A stretch of 64,000 bases of DNA from Vannielia litorea (GTDB lineage: Bacteria; Pseudomonadota; Alphaproteobacteria; Rhodobacterales; Rhodobacteraceae). Below, one piece after another: positions 18,057 to 27,782 of the stretch. The position numbers and the translations under genes are program-made. The notes below the pieces were generated by a model. It saw only the letters and a list, made by a program, of their open reading frames with translations, did not search any database and was not told where the DNA came from. Numbering within the stretch: the first letter of the stretch is position 1; each line of letters starts with the position of its first letter. The stretch is from the NCBI RefSeq assembly GCF_019801175.1, contig NZ_JAHVJR010000001.1, forward strand, positions 2,666,001-2,730,000, written 5' to 3'.

Positions 18057-19559
18057 TCAGCCGGAATAAAGCGCGCCCCAGCGCTCGATCAGCCGCAATT
18101 GCAGGTTCTTGGCGCGCTTGTTCCACGCGCTCGCCCCCTGCGGGCTCTCGCGTTCGGCCTTGCTCAGGCGATTACGGCGCGGTTCGTCAGCCATGAACAT
18201 CGCAAAGGCAAGATCGGTGCCATCGGGCGCCCGCACGAACCCTGCAAGGGCAGAGACGAAGTTGAGGGTGCCGGTTTTGGCGACGATCTCAAGCGGGTGG
18301 CCGTCGAGCACGTTTCCGGAGGCATTGCGCATCGGGATCGGCTTGAGCATCGGGCGCAGGGCCAGCTTTGGCGCGAGGGTCGTGAGCGCGTCGACCATCT
18401 CACGGCAGGAGATCTCGGAGGCATCGCCAAGGCCCGAGTGGTCGACGAACCGCGCCTTGCGGCTGCCCGTGCGAGCCGAGAGCCAGCGGCTCATGTCGCC
18501 TGCCGAATCGCGCAGGCTGCGCGGCATGTTCCCGCCCCGTGCGGAGGCGGCCATGCCCACCACCTCGGCGGTGATATTGGTGGAGAATTTCAGCATGTCG
18601 CGCATCACGGTCGAAAGTTCGTCGGAGAGCACGCGGGCCAGCACATCGCCACCCGGACGGCGCGAAACCGGGTCGCCAAGCTCCAGCCGAACCCCTTGCG
18701 CGGCGGCAAGCGCCTGAAACACCTCGCCCGCATAGGCGCCGGGGTTGCGCACCGGCAGCCATCGGGAGCCGCCCTTGCCCAGCGCGCGGTTGGCGACAGT
18801 CCAGCGGTCCACCCCGCCGCGTTGCTCGTAGGTGTAAACCGGCAGGCTGCGGTTGGCGACTTCCATCCGGGCAGAGCGCACCGTGGGGCGATACTTGTCG
18901 GAGCGGGCATCCATGGCCACCGAATAGCCGCTGCCCGCGCGCTTCCACTCGAAGTGGACGCGGTTGAAATTGAGGTTCAGCCCGGAGATGCCGGGCGAGT
19001 AGCCCACGTGGTCGGGCTGCTCGGGGTCGATGGTGCGCAGGTGGGGCAGCGCCCCGTCGTAAATGCGGAGCCGCCCGGTGGCGCCGGTCACGCCCGCCTG
19101 CCGCATCCGCGCGGCAAGGTCAGCGAGGCGGTTGGTGTCGAGCGTCGGATCGCCGGAGCCGGCCAGCACGATATCGCCCTGCACCACCCCGTTTGAGACC
19201 GGGCCGGTGGCAATGACATCGGTGGCAAAGCGGAAGCCGGGTCCGAGCCGCTCCATCGCGTAGAGCGCGGTGATCGCCTTGGCGGTAGAGGCGGGCGGCA
19301 GGGGCAGCAGCGGGTTGTGCGCCTCCAGCACCTGCCCGGTGCGGGCGTCTGCCACCACATAGCCCACCTTGCCATCGAGCTTGGCGGCCTCGATCAGCGC
19401 CTCGGCGGCGGTGGAATGCCGCGCCTGTCCGTTCGAGCCGGAGGGCTTGGAGACGGGCCGGAGCGAGCGCTCGGGCGCCTCGGCAAGCGAACAGGAGGCG
19501 GCGGAGGTCAGCAGACCGGCCAGAACGAAACGGCGGGAGAGGGTGGGGGCAGCACTCAT
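18057..19559 (-). CDS. dacB: D-alanyl-D-alanine carboxypeptidase/endopeptidase (PBP4 family)
   Basis: A 500-residue class C penicillin-binding protein. The N-terminus has a twin-arginine type signal (SRRFVLAGLLTSAASC) with a possible lipobox cysteine, so it is probably exported by Tat, perhaps as a lipoprotein. The serine-peptidase triad is complete: SxxK in PPASTAKAI, SxN in KFSTNITAE and KTG in VAKTGTLNF. It trims or cleaves peptidoglycan cross-links in the periplasm. Start ATG 19559; an ATG 36 bases upstream is less likely because it moves the arginine pair inward. It lies downstream of nadD on the same strand. Confidence 0.92.
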   Translation of the reverse strand: MSAAPTLSRRFVLAGLLTSAASCSLAEAPERSLRPVSKPSGSNGQARHSTAAEALIEAAKLDGKVGYVVADARTGQVLEAHNPLLPLPPASTAKAITALYAMERLGPGFRFATDVIATGPVSNGVVQGDIVLAGSGDPTLDTNRLADLAARMRQAGVTGATGRLRIYDGALPHLRTIDPEQPDHVGYSPGISGLNLNFNRVHFEWKRAGSGYSVAMDARSDKYRPTVRSARMEVANRSLPVYTYEQRGGVDRWTVANRALGKGGSRWLPVRNPGAYAGEVFQALAAAQGVRLELGDPVSRRPGGDVLARVLSDELSTVMRDMLKFSTNITAEVVGMAASARGGNMPRSLRDSAGDMSRWLSARTGSRKARFVDHSGLGDASEISCREMVDALTTLAPKLALRPMLKPIPMRNASGNVLDGHPLEIVAKTGTLNFVSALAGFVRAPDGTDLAFAMFMADEPRRNRLSKAERESPQGASAWNKRAKNLQLRLIERWGALYSG

Positions 19560-19617
19560 GGCGGCGACAAAAGCAAATGCCGCGCCGGGGCTCAAGCCTC
19601 CGTGCGCTGTGGCGTAA

Positions 19618-20235
19618 TCACTTCTTTGCAGCCGCCCCGGCAGAGGCGCGGGCGGCGCGGATGGCGGTGGAGGACTGATGGCTCATCGGGATGTTGATGA
19701 AGCACCATGCGGGCGGCGCGGCATGGGGGAGCAGGTGCGAGGCGGCGGCGGGCAGGCGGTAGGCGGCAAAGCGCTGCGCCGTCTTCGACATCCGGGCAGT
19801 GAGCCGCTGGCCGGGCCGCGCAATGACCCCCACGGGGACGGTGGCCATGATATCCTGCCAGCGGTCCCAGCGGTGAAACTGGGCCAGATTGTCGGCACCC
19901 ATCAGCCAAGTGAACCGCACGCGCGGGTACAGCCGCTGCAACCCGGCGAGGGTTTCGGCGGTGTAGCGCGTGCCGAGGCGGGCCTCGATACCGCTGACTG
20001 TCACGAGCGGATGGCGCACCAGCGCCTGTGCCTCGGCGATCCGGCTCTCCAGCGGCGCGGGGCCACGCGCCTTGAGCGGGTTGCCCGGGCTCACGAGCCA
20101 CCAGACGGCATCCAGCCCGAAGCGCTTCAGCGCCTCGCGGGTCACGTGCACGTGGCCCTCATGCGCCGGGTCGAAGCTGCCGCCCAGAAGCCCCACCGCC
20201 TGCCCTGGCGCCGCATATGGAATATCCCATCTCAT
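19618..20235 (-). CDS. nadD: Nicotinate-nucleotide adenylyltransferase
   Basis: A 205-residue nucleotidyltransferase that makes deamido-NAD from nicotinate mononucleotide and ATP. The phosphate-binding motif GLLGGSFDPAHEGHVHV is near the N-terminus and the second signature ISSTxIR appears as QSSTAIRAARAS near the C-terminus. Length fits bacterial NadD. The usual partners proA, obgE and rsfS are not adjacent. Confidence 0.93.
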   Translation of the reverse strand: MRWDIPYAAPGQAVGLLGGSFDPAHEGHVHVTREALKRFGLDAVWWLVSPGNPLKARGPAPLESRIAEAQALVRHPLVTVSGIEARLGTRYTAETLAGLQRLYPRVRFTWLMGADNLAQFHRWDRWQDIMATVPVGVIARPGQRLTARMSKTAQRFAAYRLPAAASHLLPHAAPPAWCFINIPMSHQSSTAIRAARASAGAAAKK

Positions 20236-20330
20236 CCGGGGCTTGTTGCGCGGTGCCGCAGGGCCAAGTCAATGGAGATCGGGCGTTTTCCGGCTTGACC
20301 GGGAAATTTGCCTGACCTAAGTCAGCGATC

Positions 20331-21209
20331 ATGTTGACCGATATCGCCCGCATCCGCCGCTTCAACCGCGCCGTCACCACCGAGACCGGCGCGCTGGACG
20401 ACAGCTTTCTTGGCCGGGGCCGCCCGCTGGGTGCCGCACGTGTGCTCAACGCCATCGGGCAGGCTGGCGAGGCCGGACGGGAGGTGGGCGGTATTCGCGA
20501 CTTTCTGGGGCTCGACAGTGGGCTGCTCTCACGGCTGCTGCGCGGGCTCGAGGGTGAAGGGCTGATCGAGGTCGGGCCGCATCCGGACGACGGGCGCAAA
20601 CGGCTGGCCCGGCTGACAGCGCAGGGGCAAACCGAGTTCGCAGCCTATGAGCAACTCTCCGACGACCGCGCCGCGGGGCTGTTGGCGCACCACCCCCGCC
20701 CCCGCGCCCTGCTCGACGCGATGGACCTCGTGGCCTCGGCCCTCGGGCAGCACCGGATCGAGATCATGGTGGAGGACCCGCAGGCCGAAGACAGCCGGTA
20801 TTGCCTTGAAGAATACTACGCCGAACTCGGCCGCCGCTTTGACACCGGGTTCGATGTGAACCTTTCAAGAGACCCAGATGCGGACTCCATGCGTGCGCCG
20901 ATCGGCAGCTTCTTCGTGGCCCGCTCCGACGGGTTGCCGGTGGGCTGCGTGGGGCTGAAGGGCGGGCAGGCCTTTGGCGAGGTGAAGCGCCTCTGGGTCG
21001 CCCCCGCCGCTCGCGGCCTTCGTCTGGCAACCCGGCTGATGGACGCACTCGAAGCCTACGCCCGCCTCCTGAACATGACGGTGCTCCGGCTCGATACCAA
21101 CTCCGCCCTGCCCGAGGCTGTCGCGATGTATCGCAACGCCGGATGGGCCGAGATCGACCGGTTCAACGACGACCCATACCCCGACCACTTCTTCGAGAAG
21201 GTGCTGTGA
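20331..21209 (+). CDS. MarR-type HTH / GNAT acetyltransferase fusion
   Basis: A 292-residue two-domain protein. Residues 1-140 form a MarR-like winged helix (GIRDFLGLDSGLLSRLLRGLEGEGLIEVG), and residues 145-292 a GNAT domain with the acetyl-CoA motif RLWVAPAARGLRLATRLMDALE. Such fusions are widespread, and their targets are unknown. The stop overlaps the start of a second GNAT gene (GTGA), so the two are co-translated. Confidence 0.87.
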   Translation: MLTDIARIRRFNRAVTTETGALDDSFLGRGRPLGAARVLNAIGQAGEAGREVGGIRDFLGLDSGLLSRLLRGLEGEGLIEVGPHPDDGRKRLARLTAQGQTEFAAYEQLSDDRAAGLLAHHPRPRALLDAMDLVASALGQHRIEIMVEDPQAEDSRYCLEEYYAELGRRFDTGFDVNLSRDPDADSMRAPIGSFFVARSDGLPVGCVGLKGGQAFGEVKRLWVAPAARGLRLATRLMDALEAYARLLNMTVLRLDTNSALPEAVAMYRNAGWAEIDRFNDDPYPDHFFEKVL

Positions 21210-21790
21210 GCACGGTCACCACGCGGCCCGCCACGGCAGAGGATGCTCTGGCCATTGCGGCGCTCCACCGGGCCACCCATGCCGAACACTTCGCAATGAT
21301 CGAAGGCTACGCGGACGAGCCTTGGGACGCGCAGATCACCGCGCATCTGACCGACCCAGAGGCCGAAGCCCCGCCCTTCACCGTGCTGGTCGCGGAACTC
21401 GGCGGGCACTTTGCCGGCCACATCGCGATGCACCCGATGCCCAACGTCACTGGCGGCCCGGCGGCGCATATCTCGGATATCTCGGTGCGGGCGGGAGACC
21501 GGGGCTATGGGGTGGGCCGTGCGCTGGTGACCGCCGCTGAGGCCGAGGCGGAGCGGCAGGGGTTTTCAGCGGCGCTGGCGATGATCTGGCCCGATAACAA
21601 ATCCTCGCAGGCCTTCTTCACCGCGATGGGCTATGCCTCGCAGCCCGACAAGGCCCGCGGGATGGTGATCGCGGCAAAACGCATCGGACCGCTTCCGCCA
21701 GCAGCCAATCTCGACCGGCTCATGCTGGTCGGCGTCTTCGGCCTATTGGCCTTCATCGCCGCCGCTTTGGGCTTTGGCTGGCTCTCTTAG
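21206..21790 (+). CDS. GNAT N-acetyltransferase with C-terminal membrane segment
   Basis: A 194-residue protein. Residues 1-155 are a GNAT domain (DISVRAGDRGYGVGRALVTAAEAEAERQG is the acetyl-CoA site). The last 25 residues are hydrophobic (LMLVGVFGLLAFIAAALGFGW) and would anchor it in the membrane, which is unusual for the family. The GTG start overlaps the upstream stop by four bases. The substrate is unknown but the coupling suggests a shared role with the HTH-GNAT protein. Confidence 0.82.
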   Translation: MSTVTTRPATAEDALAIAALHRATHAEHFAMIEGYADEPWDAQITAHLTDPEAEAPPFTVLVAELGGHFAGHIAMHPMPNVTGGPAAHISDISVRAGDRGYGVGRALVTAAEAEAERQGFSAALAMIWPDNKSSQAFFTAMGYASQPDKARGMVIAAKRIGPLPPAANLDRLMLVGVFGLLAFIAAALGFGWLS

Positions 21791-21907
21791 GGCCAGATAC
21801 CCCCACATTTCCCGCGCTAATCACGCTGCCGTAACGGCAAGCAGGTGGCGACTCATGCTACCCTTGCGTGCATTGACCCCTCGCCATTTCACCCCGGGAG
21901 CTCGACC

Positions 21908-22708
21908 ATGAACCCGATTGACGCCTTCTCGCAGACCCTCAAGATCAACCCCAATGCCGCAAAGCTCATCTCGGCCGGGCTCGGCGTTATGGCCGCAGCG
22001 GCCATTCTCATCAGTTGGGGCAGCAACCTCGAAGACCTCCGCCTCGCCGCGACCTATGTGCTGGCCTTTGCCTGTGTGGTGACGCTGCTGGCCTTCATCG
22101 CCCGCAACAACCGGATGACCACGGTGCTCTCGTGGATTCTCGTTGCGGGCTTCGGCATGTTCGTGCTGGGGCTGGTGGGCTCGGTCTTCCGGGTGCCGCC
22201 GTCGCTGCCGCCAACGCCCTGCTACCTGCGCATTCTCTTCGAGTTGCCGGAGACCTGCATCGAGAACCTGCGCAACACCGACAATGACTTGCGCATCGGC
22301 AGCGCCGCACCGGTGCTTGCCCCTATCGCCGGGCCGGAACGGCTGTGGCAGGCGCAGGAGGGTGTGACACCGGTGGCCACCGATCACGCAGGCCACGTGT
22401 TCTTGCAGTTCTCCACTCCGATCGACCGTGGCACAGCCACCGGCCTCGCCTCGGCACTCCTTGACCTCGACTGGAACGTGCAGGGCGCGGACAAGGGTGG
22501 CGAGTTGGTCGACAAGGGGCCTACCACCAACGAGGTGCGCTACTTCAAGGCGGATGACCGGCAGGCCGCCATCGAACTTGCACAAACCATCCACGGCCTG
22601 CACCCAGACACCCCGATCTACGTGCGCGACTTCACCCGGCTTGGCGCCTTTGTGAAAGACGGCACGCTGGAGGTCTGGCTGTCGCAGCCGCTCGACCCGG
22701 CAGCCTGA
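21908..22708 (+). CDS. Membrane-anchored protein of unknown function
   Basis: A 266-residue protein with three hydrophobic helices in the first 95 residues (LISAGLGVMAAAAILISWG, LAATYVLAFACVVTLLAFIA, VLSWILVAGFGMFVLGLVG) followed by a soluble, probably periplasmic domain of about 170 residues with two cysteines (PTPCYLRI, ETCIENL). I do not recognise the domain. GGGAG lies eight bases before ATG 21908; an upstream frame from 21845 is not supported. A GC-rich hairpin just after the stop (about 22717-22740) may end transcription from both sides. Confidence 0.75.
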   Translation: MNPIDAFSQTLKINPNAAKLISAGLGVMAAAAILISWGSNLEDLRLAATYVLAFACVVTLLAFIARNNRMTTVLSWILVAGFGMFVLGLVGSVFRVPPSLPPTPCYLRILFELPETCIENLRNTDNDLRIGSAAPVLAPIAGPERLWQAQEGVTPVATDHAGHVFLQFSTPIDRGTATGLASALLDLDWNVQGADKGGELVDKGPTTNEVRYFKADDRQAAIELAQTIHGLHPDTPIYVRDFTRLGAFVKDGTLEVWLSQPLDPAA

Positions 22709-22749
22709 GAAGCACCCCGCCCCACGCAGGGCGGGACGGGGCCTTGGCA

Positions 22750-22947
22750 TCAGAGAAAGGTCACCCTGTCGGGTGCCGGATATGGAGGTGCCTCTGGTGG
22801 CAACAGCCCGAGATCGCGCCTGAGATAGTCCGGCACCTCGGCAGCATCTGCGCTTGGCAGATTGGGCTTGCCGCGCCAGAGGCTCAGGTTCAGGCGGCTC
22901 CAGGCCTGCACCGGCCCGGTCAGAAATGTTGCAAAACTCAAGGTCAT
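22750..22947 (-). CDS. Small protein of unknown function (65 aa)
   Basis: A 65-residue frame with a strong ribosome-binding site (AAAGGAG nine bases before ATG). The sequence has a Trp/Arg-rich middle (AWSRLNLSLWRGKPNL) and an end PDYLRRDLGLLPPEAPP, which vaguely recalls the DxGL end of small DUF1127 proteins; this is a weak resemblance. It sits downstream of the candidate small RNA at 23024-23156 on the same strand and may be expressed by read-through. Confidence 0.55.
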   Translation of the reverse strand: MTLSFATFLTGPVQAWSRLNLSLWRGKPNLPSADAAEVPDYLRRDLGLLPPEAPPYPAPDRVTFL

Positions 22948-23023
22948 TGCGTTGCTCTCCTTTGGTCAGGAAAGCCGCTCACCGAGACAGACAGATGACA
23001 TGAACGATAGTTGGGAGCGCATG

Positions 23024-23050
23024 AAAAAGGCCGCGTCGGAAAGCGGCCTT
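23024..23050 (-). terminator. Strong factor-independent terminator (minus strand)
   Basis: Read on the minus strand: an 8-bp perfect stem AAGGCCGC/GCGGCCTT with an eight-base loop, followed directly by TTTTT. It stands 31 bases after the stop of the 14-residue frame at 23082-23126 and before the gene at 22750-22947, so it either ends a short transcript or works as an attenuator. Confidence 0.75.
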
Positions 23051-23081
23051 CGGGTCATGCGATGATGCACTGAACGAACCG

Positions 23082-23126
23082 CTAGAAGGGGGCTACCCCT
23101 GCGAGATATGCGGATCGGTTCATCAT
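23082..23126 (-). CDS. 14-residue peptide frame in a candidate small RNA
   Basis: The minus strand holds ATG ATG and twelve further codons (MMNRSAYLAGVAPF) before a TAG. AAGGAG lies seven bases upstream, one of the better ribosome-binding sites in the window. A perfect hairpin with a U-tract follows. The peptide has no run of one amino acid, so a classical amino-acid attenuator is not obvious; it might be a leader for the 65-aa gene, a free microprotein, or a translated small RNA. Confidence 0.5.
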   Translation of the reverse strand: MMNRSAYLAGVAPF

Positions 23127-23162
23127 CGGTCGCTCCTTGGTCCGATAGGTTTCGGTGCGCGC

Positions 23163-23191
23163 TTGGTAGCGGGCCGGGTGAGTCGAAGCAA
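23163..23191 (-). promoter_or_regulatory. Putative promoter of the small RNA
   Basis: On the minus strand TTGCTT and TACCAA are separated by 17 bases, giving an expected start near 23156 and an RNA of about 130 nt ending at the terminator at 23024. It is a weak -10 match, supported mainly by its position. Confidence 0.35.
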
Positions 23192-23296
23192 TATGCGCGG
23201 CGCATATATTTGCCGCACGTGGCACCTTTCCGCCCGATTGCCCTTTGCCGCCGCCTCCCCTATCTGTGCCGCAACACCAGTTTCGCGGAGGATTCC

Positions 23297-24952
<1,656 letters not shown>

Positions 24953-24955
24953 GAT

Positions 24956-25975
24956 TTGAAAATCAAGAGGGTCAGATTACCTGCGCAAATCAGAAGTCTG
25001 CAAATCATTGAAAGTTCCCTTGGTCCACTAATTGACCACTTTGAGAAGATTGAGCTCGACTTTAGATGGTGCAAGTTTGCGGAACCCTTCCCACTTCTCT
25101 ACCTAAGCGCCAGGCTGAACAAGCTCAGACACAGTGGTGTCGATATCAAAACTATTCTGCCCGAAAGGGGCGGCAATCAATTCCTTGGCTATGCATCGCA
25201 TGTCGGTTTCTTTGACCTTATCGGACAGGAAATCGGCCGCCGCGTTGGGGAGGCATACGGTTCGTCAAGCTACTTTCCCATAATGCAATGGAGCATTGAT
25301 GATGTCAGACGCCAAGCGGGCGATCGCCCCGTTGCCGAAAAAATTGACGAATTAGCCGCTTCAATGGCGAAAGTGCTAATGCAGGCCGATACCGGTGATG
25401 TTTTCGACGTGGTGAAATTCTCGATCCGAGAAATAGTCAGGAACTCTTTCGAACATAGCCGTGGGAAAAACTGCACATTCTTGGGCCAGTACTGGCCAAC
25501 TCGGGGGGAAGCCGAAATTGTATCGCTTGATGACGGAATCGGGATTGCGGAAACCTTGTGGGACAATGAGTATATAAACGCATCCAATAATCTTGCTGCA
25601 ATTAAGCTTTCACTATTTCCAGGTGTTACCGGCGTTTCACGCTCAGAGCGAAGCAGTCAGGATTACTATTGGGGAAACTCCGGGTTTGGACTCTACCTAT
25701 TAAGCAACCTGTTCGGAGACTTCGGTGAGTTTCGCATCATATCCAATAATGACTGCCTAACGCTGTCAAACGGAAAGCAATACCACAGGAAAGTGCCTTT
25801 CGATGGCACTGGTGTGGCGCTTCGCTTCCCAGTCGACCAACTAGGCGCGGCGGCGGCTCGATTTCCATACCTTATCGAGAAAGGAGAGAAACTAAGGTCG
25901 GAGCTCTTGCGTGATTTCCCTATTCAAGCCTCCACCGCGTCGAAGATGCTACGGAACGATTTTTCTCGTGATTAG
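24956..25975 (+). CDS. Orphan GHKL-fold ATPase with STAS-like N-terminus
   Basis: A 339-residue soluble protein. Residues 1-100 resemble a STAS-type domain (KIELDFRWCKFAEPFPLLYLS, then a helix and DIKTILP). Residues 145-300 are a histidine-kinase-like ATPase: N box IREIVRNSFEHS (Glu159, Asn163, His167), G1 box LDDGIGIAE, G2 box NSGFGLYLLSNL. There is no phospho-acceptor domain, so it is not a normal sensor kinase; anti-sigma-like regulators and defence-type ATPases have this look. The DNA is distinctly AT-richer than its neighbours (26 G+C in the 60 bases 25021-25080), which suggests transfer. The start TTG at 24956 lies three bases after ettA; function unknown. Confidence 0.72.
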   Translation: MKIKRVRLPAQIRSLQIIESSLGPLIDHFEKIELDFRWCKFAEPFPLLYLSARLNKLRHSGVDIKTILPERGGNQFLGYASHVGFFDLIGQEIGRRVGEAYGSSSYFPIMQWSIDDVRRQAGDRPVAEKIDELAASMAKVLMQADTGDVFDVVKFSIREIVRNSFEHSRGKNCTFLGQYWPTRGEAEIVSLDDGIGIAETLWDNEYINASNNLAAIKLSLFPGVTGVSRSERSSQDYYWGNSGFGLYLLSNLFGDFGEFRIISNNDCLTLSNGKQYHRKVPFDGTGVALRFPVDQLGAAAARFPYLIEKGEKLRSELLRDFPIQASTASKMLRNDFSRD

Positions 25976-26074
25976 CCTATCGCCAGCGGGTTAACGGGCG
26001 GTAACCATGCCGGCGGAACCGGCGGTGGCTTCCCGGCGTTCTCCCTTCAACCAGCACTTCACGGAGACATCGCC

Positions 26075-26152
26075 ATGAAAGGCATTCTTGCGTGGGCGAT
26101 CGGTATTCCGATCCCCATCATCATCATCCTGTACCTGCTCGACGTGTTCTGA
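26075..26152 (+). CDS. 25-residue membrane microprotein
   Basis: A 26-codon frame (MKGILAWAIGIPIPIIIILY then LLDVF) that is one continuous hydrophobic helix with a Pro pair. GGAG lies eight bases before the ATG. Its codons follow local GC-rich use. Single-helix proteins of this size often stabilise larger membrane complexes, but the partner here is unknown. Confidence 0.6.
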   Translation: MKGILAWAIGIPIPIIIILYLLDVF

Positions 26153-26192
26153 GCAGCGCCGACGCCCGGTGAGGGGTGGGTGGGCCTGCCCC

Positions 26193-26534
26193 TCACAGGC
26201 GAATGACGTAGTCCTTGCGCGTGGTTTCGAGCACTTCCCAGGTGCCTTTGAAGCCCGGGCGCAGGAGGAAGCTGTCGCCGGGTCCGACCTCCACGGCCTC
26301 GCCGCCTTCCTCGCTTAGGACCGAACGTCCCGAGAGGATGCGACAATACTCCCATTCCTCATACGAAATCATCCACTTGCCGGGCGTGGCTTCCCATACC
26401 CCAGCGTAAAGCCCATCGCGCTCCTCGACGTTCCACGTGCGGAACCGGGGGGCGCCGGAAATCACCCGGTCAGGCACCGGGGCGTCCTCCTCGGGGGCGA
26501 TGCCATCGGTGGTGATCGGAACCAGCAAATCCAT
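26193..26534 (-). CDS. Cupin-domain protein
   Basis: A 113-residue small cupin. The barrel core is seen in GVWEATPGKWMISYEEWEYCRILSG and VEVGPGDSFLLRPGFKGTWEV, matching the cupin_3 group that includes ureidoglycine aminohydrolase-like and EutQ-like proteins. Only part of the usual metal-binding His set is present, so catalysis is uncertain. It is followed by the convergent microprotein gene at 26075. Confidence 0.8.
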   Translation of the reverse strand: MDLLVPITTDGIAPEEDAPVPDRVISGAPRFRTWNVEERDGLYAGVWEATPGKWMISYEEWEYCRILSGRSVLSEEGGEAVEVGPGDSFLLRPGFKGTWEVLETTRKDYVIRL

Positions 26535-26612
26535 TGGTCTCTCCCTGCTGCACGGCCCGAGACTAGCGCCTCACGGCCCGCACGCCCAGCCCGGCGATCA
26601 CGGCGAATTTTC

Positions 26613-26640
26613 TTGAGTTCTCACGGGTCTGCAGCTAAAC
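26613..26640 (+). promoter_or_regulatory. Putative cold-shock gene promoter and long leader
   Basis: TTGAGT and CTAAAC are 16 bases apart, about 115 bases before the csp ATG. The predicted leader of about 105 nt agrees with the long structured 5' regions of cspA-type messages, which act in cold induction. Confidence 0.4.
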
Positions 26641-26753
26641 GCACTCCCGCTACCTTCTACTCGACCCACTGTCTCCCTTACCGGCCAGTCTCGATCTAGA
26701 CGCTCTGGCCAGGCCGCCGCAACACCGTGGGCGGCACCCATTGGAGAAGACAG

Positions 26754-26960
26754 ATGCCCAACGGCACCGTGAAATGGTTCAACCCCACCAAAGGCTTCGG
26801 CTTCATCGCACCCGACGAGGGCGGCAAGGACGTGTTCGTGCACATCTCCGCCGTCGAGCGTGCTGGCCTGACCGGCCTGAAAGACGATCAGAAGGTTTCC
26901 TTCGACCTCGAATCCGGCCGTGACGGCCGCCAGAGCGCGACCAACCTGACCCTGATCTGA
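26754..26960 (+). CDS. Cold-shock domain protein
   Basis: A 68-residue CspA-type OB-fold protein with both RNA-binding motifs (KGFGFIAP for RNP1 and DVFVHIS for RNP2). It binds single-stranded nucleic acid and melts RNA structure. GGAGA lies about eight bases before ATG 26754. A strong terminator follows at 26986. The open frame upstream to 26727 is part of the leader. Confidence 0.95.
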   Translation: MPNGTVKWFNPTKGFGFIAPDEGGKDVFVHISAVERAGLTGLKDDQKVSFDLESGRDGRQSATNLTLI

Positions 26961-26985
26961 GCCACCGGCCAGATGACAAATCCGG

Positions 26986-27012
26986 AAGGGCGCCCCCGTG
27001 GCGCCCTTTTTT
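26986..27012 (+). terminator. Factor-independent terminator of the cold-shock gene
   Basis: An 8-bp stem AAGGGCGC/GCGCCCTT with a seven-base loop, followed by a six-T run (27007-27012) that overlaps the stem end. It begins 26 bases after the csp stop. Confidence 0.9.
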
Positions 27013-27078
27013 CTTTGGTCACCGTGCCCACGCTGCTAAGCTCCGTGCATTCATTTTGGAAGCACAAGGAATTGCACA

Positions 27079-27534
27079 ATGACCACCCAAGGAGGGTTCT
27101 CGATCGCCGTTTCGGGCGATGGCATCATGTTCGGCATGTTCATCACCGATGGCATGGCCCGTTGGGGCGATGAGGTGACGATGTATGACCACTCCGCCGC
27201 CGTTCAGGCCTTTCGGCAGGCGGAGGCCAAACTGGGCGAAAGCGGCTATGGCGACAAGGGTTCGCAGGATCTGGCCAAGAAGATCCGCGCCCATGACGCG
27301 AACCCGCCCAAGATCGACATCAAGGTGCATTTCGCCAAGTTCGGCGAGACCGAGATTTGCATCATCTCCGGCAACGGACAGACGCGAGTGGTGAAACTCG
27401 ACAAATCCAAGCAGGATTGGCAGACGCTGGAGCACGCGCTCGAGGAGTGCTTCAAGGCGGTCGACGAGATCCGCGGCAAGAAGCCAGCACGGCCCCGGTT
27501 CATCCAGCGCCCGAAGGCTCCTGCGGTCTCGTAA
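27079..27534 (+). CDS. Protein of unknown function (151 aa)
   Basis: A 151-residue protein without signal or membrane segments. The N-terminus (GGFSIAVSGDGIMFGMFITDG) and the central IDIKVHFAKFGETEICIISGNGQTRVVKL look like beta-rich segments, and the C-terminus is basic. I do not recognise a family. AAGGA lies eight bases before the ATG. It converges with the dodecin gene, whose stop is only four bases away. Confidence 0.7.
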   Translation: MTTQGGFSIAVSGDGIMFGMFITDGMARWGDEVTMYDHSAAVQAFRQAEAKLGESGYGDKGSQDLAKKIRAHDANPPKIDIKVHFAKFGETEICIISGNGQTRVVKLDKSKQDWQTLEHALEECFKAVDEIRGKKPARPRFIQRPKAPAVS

Positions 27535-27537
27535 AGG

Positions 27538-27741
27538 TCAGTCGTCGAGCACGAAGGTCACCATCAGGCCGACCCGGTATTCCGAGATCTTGCCGCCATC
27601 GACGGTGACTTTCATGTCCTTCACCCATGCGCCCTGTACGTTTTTTAGGGTCTCCGATGCGCGGGCGATGCCCCTTTCGGTGGCGTCGTCGAAGGAGGTG
27701 GGGGACGACGAAATGATCTCGGTGACACGTGCGACAGACAT
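27538..27741 (-). CDS. Dodecin
   Basis: A 67-residue dodecin-like protein (VARVTEIISSSPTSFDDATERG and VKDMKVTVDGGKISEYRVGL). Dodecins form hollow dodecamers that bind flavin pairs and store or protect FMN/riboflavin. The aromatic residue at the flavin site appears as Trp in QGAWVKDMKV. GGGAGAG precedes the ATG. Confidence 0.92.
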   Translation of the reverse strand: MSVARVTEIISSSPTSFDDATERGIARASETLKNVQGAWVKDMKVTVDGGKISEYRVGLMVTFVLDD

Positions 27742-27782
27742 GGCTCTCTCCCTTTGTTGCAAGGGATAGGACCTAGCCCGAA

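Noticed and set aside
17676..19196. A 506-codon plus-strand frame across the PAS and dacB genes.
   Set aside because: It crosses two real minus-strand genes and their gap, so it cannot be a separate gene.
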